From an uncultured Collinsella sp. (GTDB lineage Bacteria; Actinomycetota; Coriobacteriia; Coriobacteriales; Coriobacteriaceae), in NCBI GenBank assembly GCA_902465265.1, contig CABQMF010000075.1, positions 1 to 5,214 on the forward strand: a stretch of 5,214 nucleotides of DNA, in the 5' to 3' direction. The position numbers were made by a program, and so were the translations under genes. Positions 1-5,214 of this stretch are shown here, piece by piece (the stretch's first letter is position 1; each line of letters opens with the position of its first letter). Under the pieces are notes generated by a model. The model saw nothing but the letters and a program-made list of their open reading frames with translations. It was not told the DNA's origin and made no database searches.

Positions 1-13
1 ACTCTAGCTGTTA

Positions 14-91
14 TGCCAGCTTTAGCAGGGTAAAGTGCCTCTGAGTAGGCTTTAGGACATGCCTAACGATCTGCCCCAAACTTTACTGGCA
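14..91 (+). promoter_or_regulatory. Possible folded RNA or DNA dyad in the leader
   Basis: TGCCA (14-18) and GTAAAGT (30-36) find their complements in order at ACTTTAC (80-86) and TGGCA (87-91). A stem could therefore form with an 11-base bulge on the left side (19-29). The enclosed segment holds a smaller GCCT/AGGC hairpin (37-50). This could be a structured 5' leader if transcription starts upstream of base 14. Chance pairing is also possible, since each piece is short and no known riboswitch class is recognised. Confidence 0.2.
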
Positions 92-137
92 CCGACGGTG
101 TACGGAGGTCGCCTAAAGGTAGTTTTCTAGGCATGTC
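56..137. repeat. Perfect 10-bp inverted repeat, widely spaced
   Basis: GACATGCCTA at 56-65 is the exact reverse complement of TAGGCATGTC at 128-137, separated by 62 bases. Additional half copies occur: TAGGC at 46-50 and GCCTA at 111-115. The 46-50/61-65 pair and the 111-115/128-132 pair could each form a local hairpin. Repeated use of one half-site ahead of a regulator gene fits multiple binding sites for a dimeric protein, but the protein is unknown and RNA pairing is an alternative. Confidence 0.4.
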
Positions 138-181
138 TCAAAATCTACCGTATAGGGCGCGCGTGCAAGGGTATCATCTTT

Positions 182-218
182 CACCGAAAATAGTTTCTAG
201 TGTTAGGGGTTTTCGGTG
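182..218. promoter_or_regulatory. 9-bp inverted repeat over the marR start: candidate operator or start-masking hairpin
   Basis: CACCGAAAA (182-190) and TTTTCGGTG (210-218) are perfect inverted repeats with a 19-base spacer. The right arm ends in the GTG start codon (216-218), and the spacer contains the Shine-Dalgarno bases. MarR-family dimers typically bind dyads near their own promoter and start, so an autoregulatory operator is the natural reading. Alternatively, in mRNA the stem would tie up the start codon and expose the ribosome site in the loop. The dyad is directly visible; its role is inferred. Confidence 0.5.
205..209 (+). promoter_or_regulatory. Ribosome binding site for the marR-type gene
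   Basis: AGGGG lies 6 bases before the GTG at 216. An in-frame TAG at 204-206 overlaps it, so no start further upstream in this frame is possible. The next in-frame Met is residue 36, which would remove the N-terminal dimerisation helix. This fixes the GTG start. Confidence 0.6.
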
Positions 219-665
219 GAAGATACCGATTTCCATGAGCTTGGGAGTCAGCTCCTTACCGAGTTTGGCGGCATTCACCAGCGCGTTTCGCGCTTTGTGG
301 ACAAAGCTCTCAGCGGCGAGATGGCTGTCATGCGCGCCCTTATGCTCGCTGGCGGTTCGCTCACGCCGAGCGAACTCGCTGATCGCGCCTGGGTCTCGAA
401 CGCCCGCATTGCCAATATCCTACGCGCTCTCGAAGCCAAGGGCTGGGTTGAGCGTGAGCACTCAAAGACCGACCGTCGTCGCGTACACGTCATAGTGACC
501 GACAAGGGATTCCAGGATCTCGAAATCAAACGCCGGGAATTCGAGGACCGCACCGCGGCTTTCCTCGAACAGCTCGGCGAAACAGATACCCAAGAGATGG
601 TGCGTCTTCTAAGGCGTGCCAACGAAATTATCGACCACAATCAAGAAAGGAGAGATGCCGAGTGA
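216..665 (+). CDS. MarR-family winged helix-turn-helix transcriptional regulator
   Basis: The product is a 149-residue cytoplasmic DNA-binding protein, within the usual 140-160 residues of MarR proteins, and probably acts as a homodimer. Residues 1-35 look like the N-terminal dimerisation helix. The winged helix spans about 36-97: an HTH with LTPSELADRAWVSNARIANI (49-68) holding the recognition helix, then a wing, 81-95, with the family's D-x-R pattern (D86, R88). A long C-terminal helical part (98-145) completes the dimer interface. There is no cysteine, so thiol-based oxidation sensing of the OhrR kind is excluded; ligand binding or derepression by a drug-like molecule is more likely. Start is GTG, forced by an in-frame stop just upstream. 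The stop codon overlaps the GTG of the next gene by 4 bases, so it is co-transcribed and probably translationally coupled with the exporter it is inferred to control. The ligand is unknown, and repressor rather than activator function is inferred from the family. Confidence 0.93.
   Translation: MEDTDFHELGSQLLTEFGGIHQRVSRFVDKALSGEMAVMRALMLAGGSLTPSELADRAWVSNARIANILRALEAKGWVEREHSKTDRRRVHVIVTDKGFQDLEIKRREFEDRTAAFLEQLGETDTQEMVRLLRRANEIIDHNQERRDAE
646..652 (+). promoter_or_regulatory. Ribosome binding site for the first ABC gene
   Basis: AAAGGAG lies inside the end of the marR-type gene, 9 bases before the GTG at 662. It supports GTG as the start, within the 4-base GTGA overlap, in preference to a later Met. 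The first later in-frame Met is residue 35, which would delete the first membrane helix. Confidence 0.75.
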
Positions 666-3031
666 GGATTCTCAAGCTCTTTAAAAAGCATGTCCTGGCA
701 CTGCTCGCAGCTATCGTACTTATCGTAATCAGCTGCAACGCCGATCTGGCGCTGCCTACCTATATGAGCGACATCGTCGACGTGGGCGTGCAGCAAGGCG
801 GCATCGCCTCGCCCGTGCCCGACACCATTCGCGCCGAATCGCTCGACGACCTCGAACTCTTTATGAGCGCCAAGGACGCCAAAGCTGTGGAGGCCGTGTT
901 TAGTAAGGCGGACCATAACGGCATTCGAACGTACAAGGGCACCGAGGAGGAGCGCGGCGACGGCGACAAGATTGCCGACATCATGAGCCTGCCTGAGACC
1001 GTCGTGCTCGCCTTCAACCAGGGCATTGACGCCGACTCCATGGGCGACATGACCGGCGCATCCACCGAGGCAAGCGATGGCGGCGCCGCTCAGGCCATGC
1101 CCACCCCCGAGCAGATGGCAGCGATGACGCCCGAGCAGCTCGCCGAGATGCAGCAGAAGGCCGCAGCCGCGCAGAGCATGCAAAAGCAGATCGACGCCGA
1201 CGGCGGTAAGATCACCATGAAGAGCCTGCGCCTAGGCGTTGAAGGCGGTCTTATCGATCAGGGCAAGCTTGTCGAGGGCGCCAACGATATGGCTGACAAA
1301 ATGGGCTCCATGTCGGGCTCCATCGTCACCCAGCGCGCCGTGAGCTACGTGCAGGACGAGTACAAGGCACAGGGCATCGACCCCGCTGACGTGCAGAACG
1401 CCTACCTGGGCCGCATGGCGACCACGATGTTTGGTCTGTGTCTGGTGTCGCTGGTCGCCACCATCCTGACCGGCGCCGTGGCTTCGCGCACCGCCTGCTC
1501 CATCGCCCGCGACCTGCGCCGCGAGACCTTCAACAAGGTTATGCACTTCTCGCCGGCCGAGGTGGGCAAGTTTAGCCAGGCCTCGCTCATCACCCGCTGC
1601 ACCAACGACATTCAGCAGATTCAGATGGCCGCAACCCTGTTTATCCGCATGTGCCTGATGGCCCCCGTCATGGGCATCGTCGCCGTCATGCGCGTCCTGG
1701 CCAACCACACCGGCCTGGAGTGGACCATCGCCGTGGCCATCATCACGGTTTCGGCCGTCGTCGGCGTGCTCATGGGCCTCACCATGCCCAAGTTCAAAAA
1801 GATGCAGAGCTTTGTGGACCGCGTGAACCTTACCGCCCGCGAGCTGCTCGACGGTCTTATGCCCATCCGCTCATTCAACCGCGAGGAGCATGAGCTCGAG
1901 CGTTTTGACAAGGCTTCGCTCGACCTGATGACCACGCAGCTCTACACCAACCGCGCCATGAGCTTTATGATGCCGCTCATGATGCTCGTCATGAACTGCA
2001 TCACCGTACTTATCGTCTGGTTTGGCGCGCAGGGCGTGTCCGACGGCGTGATGCAGGTCGGCAACATGATGGCGTTTATCTCCTACACCATGCAGATCGT
2101 CATGGCGTTTATGATCCTCACCATGGTTTCGGTTATCCTGCCCCGCGCCGAGGTCGCAGCCGAGCGCGTGGAAGAGGTCATCACCTGCCCCACGAGCATC
2201 AACGACCCCGTCTCGCCCAAACTGCCCGCGGCCAGCGCGCCGCGCGGTGAGCTCACCTTCCGCGACGTGAGCTTCCAGTATCCCGATGCCCGCGCCGACG
2301 TCATCAGCGGCGTAAACTTCACCACGCACGCCGGTCAGATGCTCGGCATCATTGGCTCCACGGGCTCGGGCAAGTCCACGCTCGTGCAGTTGATTCCGCG
2401 CCTGTACGACGTCACGGGCGGCAGCATTTCGCTCGACGGCATCGACGTGCGCGACATGACCCTTTCCGAGCTGCGCCGCCGCATTGGTTACATCCCGCAG
2501 CAGGGGCGCCTGTTCTCGGGCACTGTCGAGAGCAACCTCAAGTTTGCCGGCGACATGGTGAGCGACGAGGACATGTACCGGGCGGCACGCGTCGCCCAGG
2601 CGGAGGACTTTATCGCCGAGCGCGAGGACGGGTACGACTCCCCTATCAGCCAGGGCGGCTCCAATGTTTCGGGTGGTCAGCGCCAGCGTCTGGCCATCGC
2701 CCGCGCGTTAGCCAAAAAGCCCGAGGTCGTGGTGTTCGATGACTCGTTTAGCGCCCTCGACTACAAGACCGACGCGCGTCTGCGCGAAGAGCTGGCCAAA
2801 AACGTTACCGACGCCGCGCTCGTGGTCGTGGCCCAGCGCATTGCGACCATCATGCACGCCGACCAGATCATCGTGCTCGACGACGGCCACGTGGTGGGCA
2901 CCGGCACACACGAGGAGCTACTGCACGGCTGCCCGGCGTACCTGGAGATTGCACAGTCGCAGCTTTCCGCCGAGGAGCTGGGACTTACCCAAGAAGAAAT
3001 TGCAGCCGTTATGGAAGGAGGCGAGCGCTAA
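662..3031 (+). CDS. ABC exporter half-transporter, degenerate-site subunit with large extracellular insert
   Basis: This 789-residue membrane protein fuses six transmembrane helices to one ATPase domain and is probably the non-catalytic partner of a heterodimeric drug or lipid-type exporter. Helices lie near residues 10-30, 252-275, 327-345, 353-375, 437-456 and 467-492. Between helices 1 and 2 sits a roughly 215-residue insert (about 36-250), predicted outside the cell. The insert explains why the protein is about 200 residues longer than the usual 570-620. The ATPase domain (about 530-765) has A-loop Y540, Walker A GSTGSGKST (565-573), Q-loop Q613, a canonical signature VSGGQ (669-673) and Walker B ending F692-D693. 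The catalytic Glu is replaced by D694 and the switch His by Q725, so its own Walker site should hydrolyse ATP poorly. That pattern is known for the degenerate subunit of TM287/288-like exporters. A 25-residue acidic tail follows. The gene overlaps its neighbours by 4 bases upstream and 1 base downstream. Substrate is unknown. Confidence 0.93.
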   Translation: MRILKLFKKHVLALLAAIVLIVISCNADLALPTYMSDIVDVGVQQGGIASPVPDTIRAESLDDLELFMSAKDAKAVEAVFSKADHNGIRTYKGTEEERGDGDKIADIMSLPETVVLAFNQGIDADSMGDMTGASTEASDGGAAQAMPTPEQMAAMTPEQLAEMQQKAAAAQSMQKQIDADGGKITMKSLRLGVEGGLIDQGKLVEGANDMADKMGSMSGSIVTQRAVSYVQDEYKAQGIDPADVQNAYLGRMATTMFGLCLVSLVATILTGAVASRTACSIARDLRRETFNKVMHFSPAEVGKFSQASLITRCTNDIQQIQMAATLFIRMCLMAPVMGIVAVMRVLANHTGLEWTIAVAIITVSAVVGVLMGLTMPKFKKMQSFVDRVNLTARELLDGLMPIRSFNREEHELERFDKASLDLMTTQLYTNRAMSFMMPLMMLVMNCITVLIVWFGAQGVSDGVMQVGNMMAFISYTMQIVMAFMILTMVSVILPRAEVAAERVEEVITCPTSINDPVSPKLPAASAPRGELTFRDVSFQYPDARADVISGVNFTTHAGQMLGIIGSTGSGKSTLVQLIPRLYDVTGGSISLDGIDVRDMTLSELRRRIGYIPQQGRLFSGTVESNLKFAGDMVSDEDMYRAARVAQAEDFIAEREDGYDSPISQGGSNVSGGQRQRLAIARALAKKPEVVVFDDSFSALDYKTDARLREELAKNVTDAALVVVAQRIATIMHADQIIVLDDGHVVGTGTHEELLHGCPAYLEIAQSQLSAEELGLTQEEIAAVMEGGER
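1103..1150 (+). repeat. Two-copy 24-base in-frame tandem repeat in the extracellular insert
   Basis: Bases 1103-1126 and 1127-1150 encode TPEQMAAM (residues 148-155) and TPEQLAEM (156-163), an eight-residue unit repeated with two substitutions. The DNA copies have diverged, so the duplication is old or the match is kept at protein level. It begins a Met/Ala/Gln-rich stretch that runs to about residue 176 and looks like an amphipathic helix or coiled segment. Confidence 0.6.
3015..3021 (+). promoter_or_regulatory. Ribosome binding site for the second ABC gene
   Basis: AAGGAGG, close to the ideal anti-16S complement, lies within the last codons of the first ABC gene and 9 bases before the ATG at 3031. 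With the TAATG stop-start junction it points to coupled translation of the two subunits, which suits a one-to-one heterodimer. Confidence 0.8.
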
Positions 3032-4887
3032 TGGCAGACGAGACCAAGACCCAAATTCCCAAGCCCACCCGTCAGCGTGGACCCATGGGCCGCATGGGCG
3101 GCATGCGTCGCGGCGAAAAGGCCAAGGACTTTAAGGGCACCATGAGGCAGCTGCTCGGCTATATTGGTCAGCACAAGATTGCCGTGTTTACCGCCGTCGC
3201 CTTTGCCGTGTGCTCGGTCATCTTTAACATTGTGGGGCCCAAGGTGCTCGGCCAGGTTACGACCAAGCTGTTTGAGGGCCTGGTTGCCAAAGTCAACGGT
3301 ACCGGCGATGTCGACTTTAACTGGATCGCCAAGACGCTCGGCTTTTTGCTCTGCCTGTACCTGGCGAGCTCTATCTGCAGCCTCATCCAGGGCTGGCTCA
3401 TGACCGGTGTCACGCAAAAGATTTGCTACCGCATGCGCAAGGAGATCGCCGCCAAGATTGCCGTCGTGCCGATGAGCTACTTCAACGGTCACAGCAAGGG
3501 CGATGTGCTCAGCCGCATCACCAACGACGTCGATACGCTCGGCCAGTCGCTCAACCAGAGCGTGACGCAGCTTATTACGTCCGTCACGCAGATTATCGGC
3601 GTGCTCGTCATGATGTTGTCGATCAGCCTGCCGCTCACCGGCGTCACCGTGCTCACGCTGCCGGCCGCCGCGATTATCTTGATGGTGATGATTCACTTCT
3701 CGCAGCCGTACTTCCGCGAGCAGCAGCAGGTCCTGGGCACCGTCAACGGCATTATCGAGGAGGATTTTGCCGGCCAGAACGTCATTCAGGTGTTCGACCG
3801 CGCCGAGGCTTCGATCGAGGAGTTCGACCGCCAAAACGACCGCCTCTTTATTAGCGGCTGGCGCTCGCAGTTCCTGTCGGGCCTGATGATGCCGCTTATG
3901 AGCTTGGTGGGTAACATGGGCTACGTGGGCGTCGTCGTCGTGGGTGCGCAGCTCGCGCTGACCGGCAATGCCACGCCCGGCGACATCCAGAGCTTTATCC
4001 AGTACGTTCGCAACTTTACGCAACCCGTGCAGCAGCTGGGCAACGTGAGCAACACGATGCAGTCGATGGCCGCTGCCACCGAGCGCGTCTTTGAGTTCTT
4101 GGCCGCGCCCGAGGAGGAGCAGAAGGCCGACGCGCAGATTCCCGAGAGGCGTCCCGGCCACGTGGAGTTCGACCATGTCAAGTTTGGCTACACGCCCGAC
4201 AAGACCATCATCCACGACTTTAGCTGCGAGGCGCAGCCCGGCCAGACCATCGCCATCGTCGGCCCCACCGGCGCCGGCAAGACCACGCTCATTAAGCTGC
4301 TGCAGCGCTTTTACGACGTGGACGGCGGTTCGCTGCGCGTCGAGGGCGTCGACGTGCGCGACTGGGACCGCGCGGCGCTGCGCGGCGAGTTTGCCATGGT
4401 GCTGCAGGACACCTGGCTGTTTAACGGTACCATCCGCGAGAACATCCGTTACGGACGCCCCGATGCGAGCGATGCCGAGGTCGAAGCCGCCGCACGTGCC
4501 GCACGCTGCGACCACTTTATCCATACGCTCGCCGGCGGCTACGACTTTATGATCAACGAGGAGGGCACTAACCTGTCGCAGGGTCAGCGCCAGCTCGTGA
4601 CCATCGCCCGTGCCATTTTGGCCGACCGCCCGGCGCTGATTCTGGACGAGGCGACCTCCAACGTTGACACTCGTACCGAGGAGCTTATTCAGCGTGCCAT
4701 GGATGCGCTAATGCAGGGCCGCACGAGCTTTGTCATCGCGCACCGCCTGTCCACGATCCGCAACGCCGACGTGATCTTGGTGATCCGCGACGGCGACATC
4801 GTCGAGAAGGGCACACACGACGAGTTACTCGCCCAAGGCGGCTTCTACGCCGACCTGTACAACTCGCAGTTCGACGAGGCGGCGTAG
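3031..4887 (+). CDS. ABC exporter half-transporter, catalytic subunit
   Basis: This 618-residue protein has one six-helix membrane domain and one ATPase domain and is inferred to pair with the product of the preceding gene in the cytoplasmic membrane. A basic, Gly/Met-rich cytosolic N-terminus (1-40, with GPMGRMGGMRRG at 18-28) precedes helices near 48-70, 101-123, 178-200, 203-222, 285-310 and a weakly hydrophobic sixth near 315-340. The ATPase domain (about 377-612) carries A-loop Y387, Walker A GPTGAGKTT (411-419), Q-loop Q459, Walker B LILDE with catalytic E540, D-loop SNVD (543-546) and switch H571, all canonical. The signature is LSQGQ (515-519) instead of LSGGQ. In a head-to-tail dimer this altered signature faces the defective Walker site of the partner, while its own intact Walker site faces the partner's normal SGGQ, giving one active and one degenerate ATP site. 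Multidrug-type export is the usual annotation of relatives; the true substrate is not visible. Confidence 0.94.
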   Translation: MADETKTQIPKPTRQRGPMGRMGGMRRGEKAKDFKGTMRQLLGYIGQHKIAVFTAVAFAVCSVIFNIVGPKVLGQVTTKLFEGLVAKVNGTGDVDFNWIAKTLGFLLCLYLASSICSLIQGWLMTGVTQKICYRMRKEIAAKIAVVPMSYFNGHSKGDVLSRITNDVDTLGQSLNQSVTQLITSVTQIIGVLVMMLSISLPLTGVTVLTLPAAAIILMVMIHFSQPYFREQQQVLGTVNGIIEEDFAGQNVIQVFDRAEASIEEFDRQNDRLFISGWRSQFLSGLMMPLMSLVGNMGYVGVVVVGAQLALTGNATPGDIQSFIQYVRNFTQPVQQLGNVSNTMQSMAAATERVFEFLAAPEEEQKADAQIPERRPGHVEFDHVKFGYTPDKTIIHDFSCEAQPGQTIAIVGPTGAGKTTLIKLLQRFYDVDGGSLRVEGVDVRDWDRAALRGEFAMVLQDTWLFNGTIRENIRYGRPDASDAEVEAAARAARCDHFIHTLAGGYDFMINEEGTNLSQGQRQLVTIARAILADRPALILDEATSNVDTRTEELIQRAMDALMQGRTSFVIAHRLSTIRNADVILVIRDGDIVEKGTHDELLAQGGFYADLYNSQFDEAA

Positions 4888-4918
4888 ATACGGCCGCAGA
4901 GAAATGATGACGCCCGAG

Positions 4919-4953
4919 AACGGGGGCGCAGGACAACCTGCGCCCCCGTTTTG
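4919..4953 (+). terminator. Rho-independent terminator of the operon
   Basis: AACGGGGGCGCAGG (4919-4932) pairs perfectly with CCTGCGCCCCCGTT (4937-4950) across a 4-base ACAA loop: a 14-bp, very GC-rich stem. It is followed by TTGTGT, giving a short T-rich tail that overlaps the end of the stem. It starts 31 bases after the last stop codon. The opposite strand has no comparable T tract after the stem, so termination is for + strand transcription. Confidence 0.9.
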
Positions 4954-5214
4954 TGTCCTTTGAGCCTCGAAACGCCTTCCCTGAGACCTCATTGATGGCG
5001 CTTTCCAGACCCCGTGGGCAAAAAAGGGCAAATATGAGTACTGTCACCTTTTTAGTAACAACCAAAACCACCTCAAACGACCTCTTTGCGGCCCCTATAC
5101 GCCTTCAAATTAATCAAAACGCCCGTTAGCAGGCTTCTGTCTGCCAACGTTAATGAACATATTTATCACTTTGTCTATTATCTCGCTAGACGGATATGTT
5201 ACTAGGTGACCAAC
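4954..5214. other. Intergenic region downstream of the operon, no convincing gene
   Basis: GC content falls sharply compared with the genes, especially after about 5030. Visible items are: an imperfect hairpin GAAACGCC (4969-4976) with GGCG-C-TTTC (4997-5005); GGGCAAA repeated with a 10-base period (5016-5022, 5026-5032); the palindrome AGTACT (5037-5042); and a stem at 5124-5132/5141-5149 with one mismatch. A 31-codon open frame (ATG 5034 to TAG 5129, beginning MSTVTFLVTT) has only a weak AGGG 5 bases upstream and is not called as a gene. TATTAT at 5176-5181 could be a -10 box for a gene beyond the window, but no good -35 accompanies it. Confidence 0.6.
5043..5210. repeat. Gapped inverted repeat, possible ends of a small element
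   Basis: GTCACCT (5043-5049) and AGTAACA (5054-5060) are matched in reverse complement by TGTTACT-AGGTGAC (5197-5210). The left copy differs only by four extra T bases (5050-5053). Fourteen paired bases in order, 136 bases apart, bracket an AT-rich interior. This could be the ends of a miniature non-autonomous element about 168 bases long, or a regulatory dyad. No target-site duplication is visible, and the window ends 4 bases after the right copy. Confidence 0.3.

Larger units (their letters stand above)
1..215. other. Intergenic leader upstream of the marR-type gene, rich in dyads
   Basis: No convincing gene is visible. Frame 1 runs open from base 1 to a TAA at 31-33 (10 residues, TLAVMPALAG), which could be the tail of an upstream gene but is too short to judge. 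The stretch has many short complementary segments: a hairpin at 6-10/17-21 with a 6-base loop, GCCT/AGGC at 37-40/47-50, CACC-GAC-GGTG at 90-100, and larger pairs listed separately. A near-duplicate word, TAGTTTTCTAG at 120-130 and TAGTTTCTAG at 191-200, also occurs. No convincing -35/-10 pair could be picked. TATCAT at 172-177 and TATAGG at 151-156 are possible -10 boxes, but neither has a good -35 at 16-18 bases. The promoter and any operator for the operon should lie here. Confidence 0.6.

Noticed and set aside
133..495. 120-codon + strand open frame overlapping the marR-type gene
   Set aside because: It overlaps a gene with a clear MarR domain in another frame, and its product is Ser/Arg-rich with no recognisable domain or good ribosome site.
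662..760. Lipoprotein-like start of the first ABC protein (basic residues, hydrophobic run, VISC at 22-25)
   Set aside because: The pattern fits a lipobox by chance. The segment is the first membrane helix of an ABC exporter, and as I recall homologs lack the Cys there. Cleavage would remove the helix needed for the fold.
3028..4524. A 498-codon open frame on the minus strand opposite the second ABC gene, with similar minus-strand frames at 641-1183, 1232-1708 and 1871-2329
   Set aside because: The translations are His/Asp/Leu/Ala/Val-rich low-complexity mirrors of GC-biased codons. They lie fully antisense to genes with intact Walker and signature motifs and resemble no family I know. They are shadows of codon bias.
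4733..5071. Minus-strand open frames spanning the terminator
   Set aside because: They run through a perfect 14-bp terminator stem and the end of the ABC gene. The products are Arg/Ser-rich with no domain and no ribosome site evidence.
5124..5149. Stem CGTT-A-GCAG / CTGC-C-AACG as a terminator
   Set aside because: The stem is short with a mismatch, and no T run follows it on the + strand. On the minus strand the T run begins several bases after the stem, so it is too weak to call.
1..5214. CRISPR arrays, tRNA or rRNA genes, and insertion-sequence transposases
   Set aside because: No regularly spaced direct repeats, no cloverleaf, no rRNA-like sequence and no transposase-like protein are visible on either strand.

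Overview
The window reads as a self-contained three-gene operon on the + strand, followed by a strong terminator and an AT-richer, partly repetitive intergenic stretch. The coding sequence is GC-rich with heavy G/C use at third codon positions. Two of three starts are GTG, the Shine-Dalgarno sites are strong, and successive genes overlap by a few bases. The protein style suggests a gut Coriobacteriia-type actinobacterium (Collinsella or a relative). That is inference from composition and family resemblance; there is no rRNA or other marker here to prove it.

Layout. Bases 1-215 hold no convincing gene. They form a leader rich in inverted repeats, including a perfect 10-bp pair at 56-65/128-137 and a perfect 9-bp pair at 182-190/210-218 whose right arm contains the first start codon. 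Next come a MarR-family regulator (216-665), an ABC exporter half-transporter with a very large extracellular insert and a degenerate ATPase site (662-3031), and a second half-transporter with a canonical catalytic site (3031-4887). The junctions are GTGA (4-base overlap) and TAATG (1-base overlap), each preceded by a good ribosome binding site, so the three proteins are very probably made from one mRNA. A perfect 14-bp stem with a T-rich tail at 4919-4953 ends the unit. Bases 4954-5214 have no convincing gene but contain a gapped 7+7 bp inverted repeat (5043-5060/5197-5210) that could bound a small non-autonomous element.

How the genes work together. The two ABC proteins are complementary. 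The first has Asp where the catalytic Glu should be and Gln where the switch His should be. The second has intact Glu and His but an altered signature motif (LSQGQ). In an asymmetric dimer this yields one degenerate and one competent ATP site, the known design of heterodimeric type IV exporters such as TM287/288, LmrCD and BmrCD. The MarR protein is the likely local repressor, perhaps relieved by a transported compound. The substrate cannot be read from the sequence. The most unusual part is the roughly 215-residue Met/Ala/Gln-rich extracellular insert, which sits on the degenerate subunit.
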